Program-made: the position numbers and the translations under genes | Shown: one piece after another, positions 1-10,421 of the stretch | How the letters are laid out: each line of letters starts with the position of its first letter | How positions within the stretch are numbered: position 1 is the first letter of the stretch | The notes under the pieces: model-generated | The model's database searches: none | Seen by the model: only the letters and a program-made list of their open reading frames with translations | Told to the model about the DNA's origin: nothing | Assembly (NCBI RefSeq): GCF_002845985.1 | Contig: NZ_PDFK01000001.1 | Span: forward strand, 186,001-250,000 | DNA length: 64,000 bases | Direction: 5' to 3' | Origin: Lysinibacillus fusiformis | Lineage (GTDB): Bacteria; Bacillota; Bacilli; Bacillales_A; Planococcaceae

Positions 1-535
1 TGGCAAAAACACCTGGGTTATGTGCAATGAAAACAACTAAATCCTGCTCTCCTACCTTTTCAAAGGCCTTTTCAAAGCTATATTCTTTCACTGTTGTATC
101 TTCAATTGCACTTAACCAAAAACGATTTTTTACAGGAAGTAGCACAGCATCATTGACAATGATTTGAACCTGATAGGCCTGTAAAATGTCCTTTAGCCTT
201 TCTTCTCCAATTTCTCTGTCATTATTGCCCCACACAAAATAGATTGGTGCGATAGACTTTAATAAAGTCAAATTTTCATGAATCCGTTCAATAGGTGTGC
301 GGCTATCTGCAAAGTCACCACCAATAATCACAGCATCAAAATGTCCCTCTAATTGTGCAATCATTTTTTTATTTATTTTACGTAAATGTACATCTGAAAT
401 AAAAAATAATCGTACCTGTTCCTGTTCACCGTGTAATGAAAGCTGGTGATGTAATACATTATTTTCATGCGCTACCTTCCACATATAAAGTAGAAAGGCG
501 ATGACAACTAAAAGAAATAGCCCTATATATAGCAT
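1..535 (-). CDS. ypbG: Metallophosphoesterase, YpbG-like (3' end cut by window edge)
   Basis: Reading left from an ATG at 535 gives at least 178 residues with an N-terminal membrane segment (MLYIGLFLLVVIAFLLYMW), then calcineurin-like phosphoesterase motifs in order: DVH (about residue 48), GGDF, GNNDRE and AHNPG. These are the metal ligands of the two-metal phosphoesterase fold. The catalytic part would follow the single membrane anchor. In B. subtilis ypbG lies beside ypbE, recQ and ypbB, as here, so the name rests on motif and synteny. The C-terminus lies outside the window. The substrate is unknown. Confidence 0.8.
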   Translation of the reverse strand, partial: MLYIGLFLLVVIAFLLYMWKVAHENNVLHHQLSLHGEQEQVRLFFISDVHLRKINKKMIAQLEGHFDAVIIGGDFADSRTPIERIHENLTLLKSIAPIYFVWGNNDREIGEERLKDILQAYQVQIIVNDAVLLPVKNRFWLSAIEDTTVKEYSFEKAFEKVGEQDLVVFIAHNPGVFA

Positions 536-559
536 TTCCTCACTTCTCCTTACGACAGC

Positions 560-598
560 AAAAAGGCGATTCATTTCTTAAGAAGAATCGCCTTTTCG
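560..598 (-). terminator. Intrinsic terminator after ypbE
   Basis: Stem GGCGATTC/GAATCGCC at 561-596, with T-rich tails on both strands. It lies downstream of ypbE on the minus strand, between ypbE and ypbG, so ypbG probably has its own promoter or is reached by read-through. Confidence 0.75.
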
Positions 599-679
599 CT
601 AAATCAGACGTACGTTTTGGTGTGAACGTTTGTCTGTTATTTTATACTAGAAAAACTATATAACCATTAAAAAATCTTA

Positions 680-1396
680 TTAAGGTAGCCTAATTACTTG
701 CCCAACCCTGACCGTATTTGAAGACATACCATTGAAAGCACGAATTTTAGCTAATGTCGCCTCACTACCATCGCCATAATGATTCAATGCGATTCGGTAT
801 AAGTTCTCATTCGCTTTGACAGTATGTGTAGTGGCTTTAGCATTTTGTTTCGCTTCTTCGGCTTTTTTCGCCTCTTCTGCTTTTCTTGCTGCCTCTGCCT
901 GTTGTTGTGCTATTCTAGCTTCTTCGGCTTTTTTCGCTTCCTCAGCTTTTTTTGCTTCTTCAGCTTTTTTCGCTTCTTCCGCAGCCTTTTGTTCAGCTGC
1001 TAATTTGTCTGCATCTTTTTGAGATTGCTCCTGTGCTTTTTTATCTCCTTGATCGTCTTGTCCCTTACCTTTATCTTTCTCTTTATCAGATGCAGATGAC
1101 TCGGAAGGATCTAATTCGACGACCTGTTCTGCTGTATCTTTTTCAGCTTGTTCAATCGTTTTTCCTGGCTCATAAAATTTCCAAAAATAAATAAGAATTG
1201 TTAATGGAATTAGGATAAAAATAACAAACAAAATCGTCATTAACGGTGTTTTCCGTCTTGTATTTTTTGGCTTTTTATTTTTATTGCCATTTTTATTCAT
1301 TCTGGAAACTCTTGATAAGGATTGCTGTTCATTTTGTTCATCTTCAAATGATTGACGATGTTCTTCTATTTTATCGCGATAATCTTCTTTATTCAT
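680..1396 (-). CDS. ypbE: LysM-domain membrane protein YpbE
   Basis: Protein of 238 residues. The start chosen is the ATG at 1396 (MNKEDYRDKIEEHRQ), preceded by GGGGGAAAGG; an upstream in-frame ATG at 1432 has no better site. A charged N-terminal cytoplasmic part is followed by one membrane helix (LMTILFVIFILIPLTILIYF), then a long low-complexity Lys/Glu/Ala region (repeats of KKAEEA) and a C-terminal LysM domain (HTVKANENLYRIALNHYG... VGQVIRLP). LysM binds peptidoglycan, so the likely topology is membrane anchor, flexible or helical spacer, and wall-binding head. Neighbours recQ and ypbB are on the same strand as in B. subtilis. The KAEEA repeats create long spurious ORFs on the opposite strand. 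Confidence 0.85.
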   Translation of the reverse strand: MNKEDYRDKIEEHRQSFEDEQNEQQSLSRVSRMNKNGNKNKKPKNTRRKTPLMTILFVIFILIPLTILIYFWKFYEPGKTIEQAEKDTAEQVVELDPSESSASDKEKDKGKGQDDQGDKKAQEQSQKDADKLAAEQKAAEEAKKAEEAKKAEEAKKAEEARIAQQQAEAARKAEEAKKAEEAKQNAKATTHTVKANENLYRIALNHYGDGSEATLAKIRAFNGMSSNTVRVGQVIRLP

Positions 1397-1482
1397 TCGC
1401 CTTTCCCCCAACCTTACTACGCTTTCTATCATGTCTATTATGACGAATTTTACGAAAAAAGTAAATGACCGTCAGTTTTAGT

Positions 1483-2925
1483 CTAAATACCCATTAAAAG
1501 TTGCTGCAATCGACTTTCCCACGAAACCATTTCAATTTTCTTATCTTCTTGTAAGCGTGTTTTCTTGATTTCATCATAATGGATTCCACAATTTTCACAA
1601 CAGTTTTCCGGCTTTTTCTGCAATTTTTGCCCAAAATACCCGACTAAATGTTCACGAATACAGTCTTTTGTCTGAATGATTTTTAGCATTTCGTTCACCG
1701 CACTGTATTTCTCTAGGGCTAAATGATTTAATCGAGCCTTCACTTGTTCACTAGATTCTTGTTGCACCCAATAATCCAGCACACGAAAAGCTGTCTCGCT
1801 CAGCTCACCATTTTTCAGCATCTGTGTTGGCTGTATTTGCTGGGAAAGCAGCTCCTGATAGCGATCAACATGGTGTGGTGTCGGCAAATCACCTGTCACA
1901 ACAAATTTCGCTAGCTCTTCATCCCCTTCACTATACAGCAAAATGGCAAGTGCAGACTGACCATCACGCCCTGCACGACCTATTTCCTGCATATAATTCG
2001 CTATGTTGGCAGGCATCGATTCATGTATAACCTGACGTATATTAAGTTTATTGATGCCCATACCAAAAGCATTCGTGGCGACTATCCAATCCAGTTCACC
2101 ATCTATAAACTGCTGCTGAATAAACTGACGGTCTTCTGCTCCATAGCCTGCATGGTATGCTGCGGTGCGAATACCTGCTTGTAAAAGGGCTTCACTATAT
2201 TGCTGCGCACGTTTGCGTGAAGATACATACAAAATACCTGGCCCTGCTGTTTCTTTAATATGCTGCATGAGCCACCTAGCTTTATCAGCCTTTTCCTCTA
2301 CTATTATACGACCTAAATGAATATTTGCGCGGTCAACATTATACATAAATTCAAATGGCGTCTTGAGTGATAGGGTCTCACGTATATCTCGAACGACCTT
2401 ATCCGTTGCTGTGGCGGATAGGGCCAATATTGGCGGACGATTTTCCCTCGAAAACCATTCACCAATTCGTAAATAATCCGGTCGAAAATCAAAGCCCCAT
2501 TGCGATATACAATGCGCTTCATCCACTACGATTAAGCCAAGCTTCATTTGCGCTAATTTCTCTTGTACCTGCTGCTGTAATAACATTTCTGGTGAGGTAA
2601 AGATAAACCGATACTGCTCTAGATAATGTAGTCCATAGCGTTTTTCTGTTTGGGATAAAAAAGAATTTAAAGCGATCACTCTCTTTTCTCCAAAACGCTT
2701 CAGCTCTTCTACCTGATCCTGCATTAATGAAAGCAATGGTGACACAATTAAGACAGGCTTTTCTAATATATAGGCTGGGAGCTGGTAGCAGAGTGATTTC
2801 CCCATTCCTGTCGGCAATAAGGCAATAACATCTTGCTCTTGCAGCAAAGCTTCAATGACTTCTTTCTGCCCTGGTCGAAATGATGAATAACCAAAATGCT
2901 TGTGCAATAATTGTTCAAGTTCCAT
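1483..2925 (-). CDS. recQ: ATP-dependent DNA helicase RecQ (RecS-like short form)
   Basis: 480 residues, close to the short Bacillus RecQ paralogue. Superfamily 2 helicase motifs are visible: Walker A PTGMGKS near residue 40, DEAH box VVDEAHC near 134, SATAT, and in the second RecA lobe NAFGMGINK and EIGRAGRDG. The C-terminal RQC-type zinc cluster is present (CIREHL...ENCCENCG). It unwinds DNA 3'-5' for recombination and fork repair in the cytoplasm. The ATG at 2925 follows directly on the ypbB stop codon (TAAATG) with AAAGGAGAAG upstream, so the two genes are co-transcribed and probably translationally coupled. No HRDC domain is evident. Confidence 0.95.
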   Translation of the reverse strand: MELEQLLHKHFGYSSFRPGQKEVIEALLQEQDVIALLPTGMGKSLCYQLPAYILEKPVLIVSPLLSLMQDQVEELKRFGEKRVIALNSFLSQTEKRYGLHYLEQYRFIFTSPEMLLQQQVQEKLAQMKLGLIVVDEAHCISQWGFDFRPDYLRIGEWFSRENRPPILALSATATDKVVRDIRETLSLKTPFEFMYNVDRANIHLGRIIVEEKADKARWLMQHIKETAGPGILYVSSRKRAQQYSEALLQAGIRTAAYHAGYGAEDRQFIQQQFIDGELDWIVATNAFGMGINKLNIRQVIHESMPANIANYMQEIGRAGRDGQSALAILLYSEGDEELAKFVVTGDLPTPHHVDRYQELLSQQIQPTQMLKNGELSETAFRVLDYWVQQESSEQVKARLNHLALEKYSAVNEMLKIIQTKDCIREHLVGYFGQKLQKKPENCCENCGIHYDEIKKTRLQEDKKIEMVSWESRLQQLLMGI

Positions 2926-4312
<1,387 letters not shown>

Positions 4313-4335
4313 TCTTCAAGTAAATGTATACCCTA

Positions 4336-4362
4336 AAAGGCATCCTACTTTGGGTGCCTTCT
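4336..4362 (+). terminator. Terminator after fer
   Basis: Hairpin AAGGCATCC/GGGTGCCTT (one G-U pair) a few bases downstream of the ferredoxin stop codon, followed by a short T-rich stretch. Confidence 0.6.
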
Positions 4363-4440
4363 TATGTGTATTAAATATTTGCATCAAGAGAGAATCATAT
4401 GGTCTATTGCTATACATACCAATCTATTGGAGGAATGATA

Positions 4441-5034
4441 ATGTTTAAGCAGCTACAAGTTGAACATAGTTTATTTCTTATTAATCAAGACCATATGAAT
4501 TTATTTAAAAATCTTGCTGCTAAATGGCAACCAGTTTTTCCAGATGTTTGTGCTAAATGTTTGAATACACTAGATTCATGGGCCATCGTGTTAAACAACT
4601 GGGTTTTCTTAAAATCTCAGTTCACCGATGAACTCATTCTCAATCCTTCTAAAGCAATTAACTATTCCATCAATACATTTTTAATAGACGAGCTCAAAAA
4701 AATTCAAATAATTCAAAAAACAAAAGAATTTGATAATGATGATTTACAGTATTTTGTCGCTTTCCAATTAGGAAATGCAATAGACCTGTGGGTGTACAAT
4801 ACGCTTGAAAAAAGCTCTGAAGCTGATTTATTACTCCCTCAACACCTAAAACCATATTTTCTTGCTCATTTAGAGGATGACTTTCAAACAGACAATGCTA
4901 CATTCCACCGAGATCAAACAAGAGCAATCAAAATACTAGCTCAAGTCATTCGCTCACAAAATAGCTTTAGAATCACCGTCAGCAGTGCTGTTAATCGAGC
5001 AGTATATCTATATGAACAGCATGGTAACAAATAA
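4441..5034 (+). CDS. Hypothetical protein, soluble, unrecognised family
   Basis: 197 residues. The ATG at 4441 is chosen because TTGGAGG lies 7 nt upstream; a longer reading from 4399 has no site. The protein has no signal peptide or membrane segment. It is rich in Trp, Asn and Leu in the first half (SWAIVLNNWVFLKSQF) and mostly helical-looking. I recognise no motif. It is an independent unit: a ferredoxin terminator precedes it, and a hairpin at 5050-5079 follows. Base composition resembles neighbouring genes. Confidence 0.65.
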   Translation: MFKQLQVEHSLFLINQDHMNLFKNLAAKWQPVFPDVCAKCLNTLDSWAIVLNNWVFLKSQFTDELILNPSKAINYSINTFLIDELKKIQIIQKTKEFDNDDLQYFVAFQLGNAIDLWVYNTLEKSSEADLLLPQHLKPYFLAHLEDDFQTDNATFHRDQTRAIKILAQVIRSQNSFRITVSSAVNRAVYLYEQHGNK

Positions 5035-5049
5035 AATAGGACTACCTTT

Positions 5050-5079
5050 AATTCGTCTCTCATAAGAAAGAGATGAATT
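5050..5079 (+). terminator. Terminator after the 4441 gene
   Basis: Stem ATTCGTCTCT/AGAGATGAAT with one wobble pair, loop CATAAGAA, followed by T7. It separates the unknown gene from fabI. Confidence 0.7.
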
Positions 5080-5117
5080 TTTTTGCTTATGAAACGACTT
5101 CTCTTTTCATCTTGTTA

Positions 5118-5164
5118 TTGCAACGATATTTTATGTATGATAAGATTTTAGTAGTTGGTACTAA
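5118..5164 (+). promoter_or_regulatory. fabI promoter with FapR operator
   Basis: -35 TTGCAA (5118-5123), 17-nt spacer, -10 TAAGAT (5141-5146). The inverted repeat TTAGTA-N5-TACTAA lies at 5148-5164, over the expected transcription start. FapR, the malonyl-CoA-responsive repressor of lipid synthesis in Bacilli, binds this type of site, and fabI belongs to its known regulon in B. subtilis. Confidence 0.8.
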
Positions 5165-5198
5165 TAACAGATATTATCTCGCAAAGGAGTTCTTTATA

Positions 5199-5981
5199 AT
5201 GATGGATAATTTATTACAATTAAAAGATAAAAACATTGTAGTTATGGGTGTAGCAAATGATCGTAGTATTGCTTGGGGCATTGCGAAACGCTTATTTGAC
5301 GTAGGTGCAAATGTTATTTTCACCTATCGACAAGAACGCTCATTAAAGAAATTACAAAAGCAATTAGACACAATTGGCCATTCTGATTCACTCATCGTGC
5401 AATGCGATGTAAATAGTGATGACAGTACAAAAGCAGCTTTCGATGAAATCGGCTCAAAGGTTGGCGTTATTCATGGTATTGTGCATTCAGTAGCTTTTGC
5501 CCACGCCGAAGACTTACACAACCGCTTCCTTGAAACAACTCGTGAAGGCTATGCATTTGCACAAGATACAAGTGCTTATTCACTTATTTCAACAGCAAAA
5601 GCGGCTCATCCGTATATGACAGAAGGTGGCTCTATTGTCACGATGAGTTATTTAGGGGCTGAACGTGTGCTTGACGGCTATAATGTTATGGGTGTAGCAA
5701 AGGCTGCATTAGAGGCTTCCATGCGCTATCTTGCTGCTGATATTGGTCAGGATAATATTCGTGTCAATGCCATTTCAGCTGGAGCTATTCGTACACTTGC
5801 TGCAAAAGGTGTACCTTCTTTTAATACCATTTTACACAAAATTGAAGAAACAGCTCCATTAAAACGTAATGTTCAACAAGATGAAGTAGCCGATATGACG
5901 ATTGTTATGCTATCTCACCTTTCACGTGGTGTAACTGGTGAAACAATTTACATCGATGCTGGCTACAATATTATGGGTTAA
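5199..5981 (+). CDS. fabI: Enoyl-[acyl-carrier-protein] reductase (NADH), FabI
   Basis: 260 residues from the ATG at 5199 (AAAGGAG upstream), the usual FabI length. An N-terminal nucleotide-binding stretch (NIVVMGVANDRSIAWGIAK) replaces the normal SDR glycine motif, as is typical of FabI. The catalytic Tyr-x6-Lys is YNVMGVAK near residue 160, preceded by SYLGAERVL. It reduces trans-2-enoyl-ACP in the last step of each fatty-acid elongation cycle and is the triclosan target. It is preceded by a FapR box. Part of a dispersed repeat (5987-6131) starts only a few bases after the stop codon. Confidence 0.96.
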   Translation: MMDNLLQLKDKNIVVMGVANDRSIAWGIAKRLFDVGANVIFTYRQERSLKKLQKQLDTIGHSDSLIVQCDVNSDDSTKAAFDEIGSKVGVIHGIVHSVAFAHAEDLHNRFLETTREGYAFAQDTSAYSLISTAKAAHPYMTEGGSIVTMSYLGAERVLDGYNVMGVAKAALEASMRYLAADIGQDNIRVNAISAGAIRTLAAKGVPSFNTILHKIEETAPLKRNVQQDEVADMTIVMLSHLSRGVTGETIYIDAGYNIMG

Positions 5982-5986
5982 CTATA

Positions 5987-6131
5987 TAGCGAGACAGGCA
6001 AGCCTCTAAACGGAGCGGTAGCGGAGGAAACAGCTCGGCGCTCGCCCACAGGAAAGCAAATAGCCTCCAACGGAAATCCTTTTTCACCATTCACAAAAAT
6101 GCTATGAATCGTTTTGTTTTTCAACACTATG
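5987..6131 (-). repeat. Partial, inverted copy of the terminator-associated repeat (copy A)
   Basis: Reverse complement of the first half of the elements at 42437-42948, 45888-46400 and 50657-51045. It runs from the CATAGTGTTGAAAAACAAAAC end (here at 6131) to the GCGAGCGCC...CTCGCTA core and stops near the fabI stop codon. The second half is absent. As in the other copies, its GTTGAAAAA end touches a terminator hairpin (6132-6162). Confidence 0.85.
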
Positions 6132-6168
6132 AGAATGGAAGATAAATATTCTCTTCCATTCTTTTTTA
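6132..6168. terminator. Bidirectional terminator between fabI and the TauE gene
   Basis: Perfect 11-bp stem AGAATGGAAGA/TCTTCCATTCT followed by T6 on the plus strand. It lies between two convergent genes and immediately abuts repeat copy A. Confidence 0.8.
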
Positions 6169-6894
6169 TAGCATCGTCCATATACTTTGTATCAATAAAA
6201 TCATACCTGCTGCTACTAAAAGAAGATAAATTAACGATCTAAATAGCTTTTGATTGAGCCTAGTAAACAAGATTTGTCCCAAAATAAGGCCGATGAAAAC
6301 AATAGGCAAGGCATACAGACTATAAATCCAAACCAGTTTACTTGTGCCCTCAACAGTGACTTGAGATAGTAAACTAATAAGATAGATAAAAATATAATAG
6401 GCTAGTGAAATAGCTCTAATGGTTTCCTTATTTCGATGAGTGCTCGCAAAATACAGCAACAATGGCGGCCCTGCCATACCAATACTTGTTGTAAACATTC
6501 CTGAGATTAAACCAACGCCATAATCTCTACCACTTGTTTGTTGAATGGAGAGATTTTTCATCAAGAGAAACGTAAGACCTATTAAAAGGATGGCGATAAT
6601 AAGTTTAAATGTCGTGACATCGACTAAGGCAAATAAAATGCTGCCAAAAGGAGCGCCCACAACACTACCGATTATTATCTTCTTCAGCAAAGCGACATCA
6701 ATATCATGCCTCACCTTCCAAATGAGAGAACATGAAATAACAAGGGACAGTACGATATTTATTTGCATAGCCTCTTGCGGAGAAAAGAGCAACAGTAAAA
6801 AAGGGGTGGCCATGATGGAAAAACCAAACCCCGTACTTGTTTGCAAAATGGAAGCTGTTAGTATAATAAAAAAGTACAAAAGTAATTCCTGCAA
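6166..6894 (-). CDS. TauE/SafE-family membrane permease (sulfite exporter-like)
   Basis: 242 residues, about eight hydrophobic helices in two halves, with the family's conserved first repeat (ILTASILQTSTGFGFSIMATPFLLLLF) and second repeat (GLISGMFTTSIGMAGPPLLLYF). Proteins of this family move sulfur-containing or other organic anions across the cytoplasmic membrane; the substrate cannot be read here. The start is a TTG preceded by GAGGTG. The stop lies 24 nt or so after the MFS gene, so the two transporters probably form one transcript. Confidence 0.85.
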   Translation of the reverse strand: MQELLLYFFIILTASILQTSTGFGFSIMATPFLLLLFSPQEAMQINIVLSLVISCSLIWKVRHDIDVALLKKIIIGSVVGAPFGSILFALVDVTTFKLIIAILLIGLTFLLMKNLSIQQTSGRDYGVGLISGMFTTSIGMAGPPLLLYFASTHRNKETIRAISLAYYIFIYLISLLSQVTVEGTSKLVWIYSLYALPIVFIGLILGQILFTRLNQKLFRSLIYLLLVAAGMILLIQSIWTML

Positions 6895-6918
6895 AACGAC
6901 ACCTCACATCATTTAGTA

Positions 6919-8124
6919 CTATAGAGTGGTTATAGCATGTTGCTTAGCAATCAATTCCTTCAATAAGAAAGATAACACGCAAGCAATTAGTAAAAATAGA
7001 GCAATCATGGCGATCACACCTACCCAGCCATACTTCATCCAAAAAACACCACCTACTGTCCCACCAACACTCGAACCAACATAATAAAAAAATAAATAAA
7101 GGGATGATGCTTGCGCTTTATCATGTGTTGCCCGTCTACTCACCCAGCCACTCGCGATAGAATGAGCTGCAAAAAAGCCAAAGGTAAACACCGTAATGCC
7201 GATAATTTTTAAAGTAAGGAGCCCATTGAGTGTTACTATGGCTCCTGCCAACATAATGGCAATGGCTAGTAATAACATTTGTTGGCGTCCGTAACGATCG
7301 GCTAGGCTACCAAACCATGCTGAACTAAATGTCCCTACTAGGTATATGACAAATATCCAGCCTACAATGGTCGCGCTCAAATTATAGGGAGGGGCCATTA
7401 ATTGAAAGCCAATATAGTTATAAAGTGTGACAAAGCTTCCCATTAGAACAAATCCTATACCATATAGACACAACATAGAAGGGTCCTTCAGATGTTGCAA
7501 CAGCGTTTTAGTTAATGCTTTTAATTGTAAAGGACGTGGGCTAAAATGCTTGGAGCTTGGCAGCATCCAGACAAACAACACACTGACAAAAAGGCTAATT
7601 CCTCCTAGCACCATCATCCCTATATGCCAGTTATAATGGTCCGTTAATGTCCCGATAATGACTCGTCCACTAAGCCCTCCCACAGAATTACCACTAATGT
7701 ATAAGCCCATGGCAACACCTAAGCTTGCTGGTTCCATTTCCTCCCCCAAATAAGCCATGGCAATTGCCGGTAAACCTGCAAAAACGATGCCTTGTAGCAC
7801 ACGCAATCCTAAAATTATTTCAAAGTTAGGTGAAAACGCTAGTGCCACTGTCAATACAGAGGCTGCAAAAATAGAAATCGTCATCAATGATTTTCTTCCC
7901 CATGCCTCTGATAAAGAACTAACAATAATTAAACTCACTGCTAAGGCAAAGGTAGTGACAGAAAGAGATAAACTTGCTACAGCTGGCGAGACGTGAAACA
8001 CATCTGCAAATGTCGGTAGTAATGGCTGCGTTATATAGAGATTTGCAAAAGTAATAAAGCCTGCCAAAAATAAGGCCCAGTTTGCTTTATGAAACGCTCT
8101 CGTGCCTTTTTGTATATATTCCAT
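6919..8124 (-). CDS. Major facilitator superfamily transporter
   Basis: 401 residues with 12 predicted helices. The MFS motif between helices 2 and 3 is SSLSEAWGRKSLMT, and a second copy is present in the C-terminal half (GSLADRYGRQQMLL). The start of the protein (ANWALFLAGFITFANLYITQPLLP) resembles the YnfM/YgaY group of drug or metabolite exporters. First gene of a two-gene unit with the TauE-type permease. Substrate unknown. Confidence 0.88.
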   Translation of the reverse strand: MEYIQKGTRAFHKANWALFLAGFITFANLYITQPLLPTFADVFHVSPAVASLSLSVTTFALAVSLIIVSSLSEAWGRKSLMTISIFAASVLTVALAFSPNFEIILGLRVLQGIVFAGLPAIAMAYLGEEMEPASLGVAMGLYISGNSVGGLSGRVIIGTLTDHYNWHIGMMVLGGISLFVSVLFVWMLPSSKHFSPRPLQLKALTKTLLQHLKDPSMLCLYGIGFVLMGSFVTLYNYIGFQLMAPPYNLSATIVGWIFVIYLVGTFSSAWFGSLADRYGRQQMLLLAIAIMLAGAIVTLNGLLTLKIIGITVFTFGFFAAHSIASGWVSRRATHDKAQASSLYLFFYYVGSSVGGTVGGVFWMKYGWVGVIAMIALFLLIACVLSFLLKELIAKQHAITTL

Positions 8125-8424
8125 GACTCTCTCTCCTTCAGCTCTTCAACATACTACTATTATTCTAATACAATATTTCGTAAAACACACGATCCCTCCG
8201 TCAAATAATAGACAAATTCATCACCATTTTCACCAGGAAAAAGCAAATTTTAATTGACATTCAAAACACGCCAACTCTCTTTTTAAAAGCTATTTATAAA
8301 AAGGAATTTACTATTTTGACTTGGCAAATATTATGCTACAGTAAAGGTAATCATCTAGAACCATTGTCACAATGAATACAGATGACACAACCATTTTTCA
8401 TTGACTAGACTTGGAGGAATTTTT

Positions 8425-9249
8425 ATGAAAATTATTGAAGCTTTAGCCCTTGCAGCACCTTATATTCACCTTGCATTAAAGCAAGAAGCCATTGTAGCTG
8501 TTATTGAAAAGGATAGTGAAACAGTCATCAAGTATTTAGCGGGGAAACGTGTAGATTCAGGCTATCATGATGGACAAAAAGTAAATGCTAATGACCAAAA
8601 TGTTTACATTGCCTTTAACGGACAAAATGCAGATGTGGTTATACCAAAGGATGTTTACGGCGTAGCAATCAATGCTTTTTCATTCCCCATTCGTGAAAAT
8701 GGTCAAGTAGTAGGTGCCTTAGCATTTGGCCTACCAATAGATAATGAGCTTAAACTCGAAGATTATATGAGTACTATGGATAATATCGTCAATAGCCTAC
8801 AAGATAAAGTCCACACAATCGCTTCCCATTCAGAGGAATTAGCGGCTACTAGTGAGGAAATAAATAAGCAGGCACAGCATGCCCTAGAAGATTCAGAAAA
8901 AACCAATGCCGTAACGGATTTAATCAAAAGCATTTCCCGCCAAACCAATTTACTTGGTTTAAATGCATCCATAGAGGCTGCTCGCGCTGGACAGCATGGT
9001 GCTGGCTTTAATATTGTGGCACAGGAAGTTCGAAAATTGTCCTTTGAGACATCTAGTGCTACCGAAAATATAGAATCTTCCTTACGTAATATTAATAGAA
9101 ATCTTGAAAACTTAAAGCAAAATATGGGACAAATCAATGATGCAACGAATGAGCAAGCACAGCTTGTACAGGATTTTAGCGAAATCATTGAAGAGCTGAC
9201 TGTACTAAGCCGCGAAATGAAGGGCTTTATGCACGATGCATTAAAATAA
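8425..9249 (+). CDS. Soluble methyl-accepting chemotaxis protein (YfmS-like)
   Basis: 274 residues; ATG at 8425 with TTGGAGGAA upstream (a TTG at 8401 is an artefact of the open frame). There is no membrane segment. The N-terminal 120 residues form a small sensory domain ([29 protein letters not shown]), followed by a shortened MCP signalling hairpin with the CheA/CheW tip sequence [20 protein letters not shown]. subtilis YfmS is a cytoplasmic receptor with the same build and size. It should feed the CheA pathway. About 300 bp upstream (8125-8424) holds no gene that I can see. Confidence 0.85.
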   Translation: MKIIEALALAAPYIHLALKQEAIVAVIEKDSETVIKYLAGKRVDSGYHDGQKVNANDQNVYIAFNGQNADVVIPKDVYGVAINAFSFPIRENGQVVGALAFGLPIDNELKLEDYMSTMDNIVNSLQDKVHTIASHSEELAATSEEINKQAQHALEDSEKTNAVTDLIKSISRQTNLLGLNASIEAARAGQHGAGFNIVAQEVRKLSFETSSATENIESSLRNINRNLENLKQNMGQINDATNEQAQLVQDFSEIIEELTVLSREMKGFMHDALK

Positions 9250-9265
9250 TTGGGAGGTGCACAAG

Positions 9266-9811
9266 ATGCAAATAACCATTGACCAAGATCTATCTTTACG
9301 TACAATCACCTTGGAGGATGCAGAAAAGGTTTTTGCCTTAACAGATGCCTCTAGAGAGTATCTAAAAGAATGGCTACCATGGTTGGATTACACGAAGGAA
9401 GTGGCAGACACGAAAGCTTATATTGAGGGCTGTATTAAAGGACATGAATCAAAAAGTAGTCTCTCCCTCGTTATTCTTTTTAACCATGAAATCGTCGGCA
9501 TAGCTGGCTTTAATGCCATTAATCCGAATAATAACATTGGTACGATCGGCTATTGGCTAAGTGAAGGTGCTCAGGGACATGGCATTATGACAAAAACGGT
9601 AAAAGCTCTCTTACAATATGCCTTTGAAACATTGCAGCTGCATAAAGTGGAAATTCGTGTTGCTGAAACCAATCACAAAAGCCGTGCAATACCCGAACGA
9701 CTTGGCCTAATAAAAGAAGGTACGATTCGCTCAGCAGAATGGCTCTATGACCATTATGTGGATCATGTTGTATACGGCATGCTTGTAAGTGAATGGCAGC
9801 AACAAAAATAA
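9266..9811 (+). CDS. GNAT acetyltransferase, RimJ/RimL type
   Basis: 181 residues from the ATG at 9266 (GGGAGG upstream). The order of motifs is that of the ribosomal-protein-serine acetyltransferase group: LRTITLEDAEKVFALTD at the start, GIAGFNAINPNNNIGTIGYWL in the middle, then GHGIMTKTVKALLQYAFE (acetyl-CoA pyrophosphate loop) and HKVEIRVAETNHKSRAIPERLG. It acetylates an amine of a protein or small molecule; the target cannot be determined. It begins 16 nt after the chemoreceptor stop codon and probably shares its transcript. Confidence 0.88.
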   Translation: MQITIDQDLSLRTITLEDAEKVFALTDASREYLKEWLPWLDYTKEVADTKAYIEGCIKGHESKSSLSLVILFNHEIVGIAGFNAINPNNNIGTIGYWLSEGAQGHGIMTKTVKALLQYAFETLQLHKVEIRVAETNHKSRAIPERLGLIKEGTIRSAEWLYDHYVDHVVYGMLVSEWQQQK

Positions 9812-9835
9812 AAGTAGCGTCCTGATGAATCAATT

Positions 9836-10213
9836 TGAGACTGCCCCAATATAAGACAGGGATCAAAAAGCATTATCCAATCAGTTGTCGGTACTAAATC
9901 GGCGACTGGTTGTTTAGTGTCGCTTGTATTCGGATATCATTATCAAAATTTATATAGTCTTTGACAGTTTGTTTGACGATTGCCGTCATAGTACGCTTTC
10001 AATTGTCTATATAGAACGTTTCAGATTTTAATGCAGAAGAAACGATTCAATAGGGTATTATCAGCAGATGATAATTTCCCCCATTTCTCTATAACCTTCT
10101 TTGCCGTTTAAATAGCGTAAAACGGCTCCTAATTTTTCCTCAGCAGTAAATTTATCCATAGAAAAACTGCACCTCTAATTGTTAGAGTAGATCTAACAAT
10201 TCGGCGCAGTTCA
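9836..10213 (-). mobile_element. Internally deleted IS3-family insertion sequence remnant
   Basis: Terminal inverted repeats TGAGACTGCCCC (9836) and GGCGCAGTTCA (10203-10213, reverse complement TGAACTGCGCC). On the minus strand the left part encodes an OrfA start (MDKFTAEEKLGAVLRYLNGKEGYREMG) and the right part the end of an IS3-type OrfB (DYINFDNDIRIQATLNNQ, SPI, stop, YRQL). Roughly 1 kb of the usual element is missing between them. The remaining 208 bp to 10421 show no gene. Confidence 0.75.
10061..10159 (-). pseudogene. IS3-type OrfA fragment
   Basis: Starts MDKFTAEEKLGAVLRYL, typical of OrfA helix-turn-helix proteins, and hits a stop after 32 codons. The remainder of OrfA and most of OrfB are deleted. 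Non-functional. Confidence 0.7.
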
Positions 10214-10421
10214 CTTTCGAATATGAGAATCAGCCAGATCAATTTCCCCTAATCGAACTCTTGTTGCATACCTATCACCAGTTTATTTATCTATGCTTTT
10301 AACAATTCAACGGAAGAACGATCATTATATCAAATTTAAGGTCTCCTCCGCTGATTTTGTTTTTTCTTTCGGCACATAGATCGAAACATGCAGAGTAAAA
10401 TAATAGAAAATAATTACTTTA

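Noticed and set aside
816..1194. Long plus-strand open frames rich in Ala, Ser and Phe opposite ypbE
   Set aside because: Shadows of the KKAEEA repeats of ypbE; low complexity, no ribosome-binding site.
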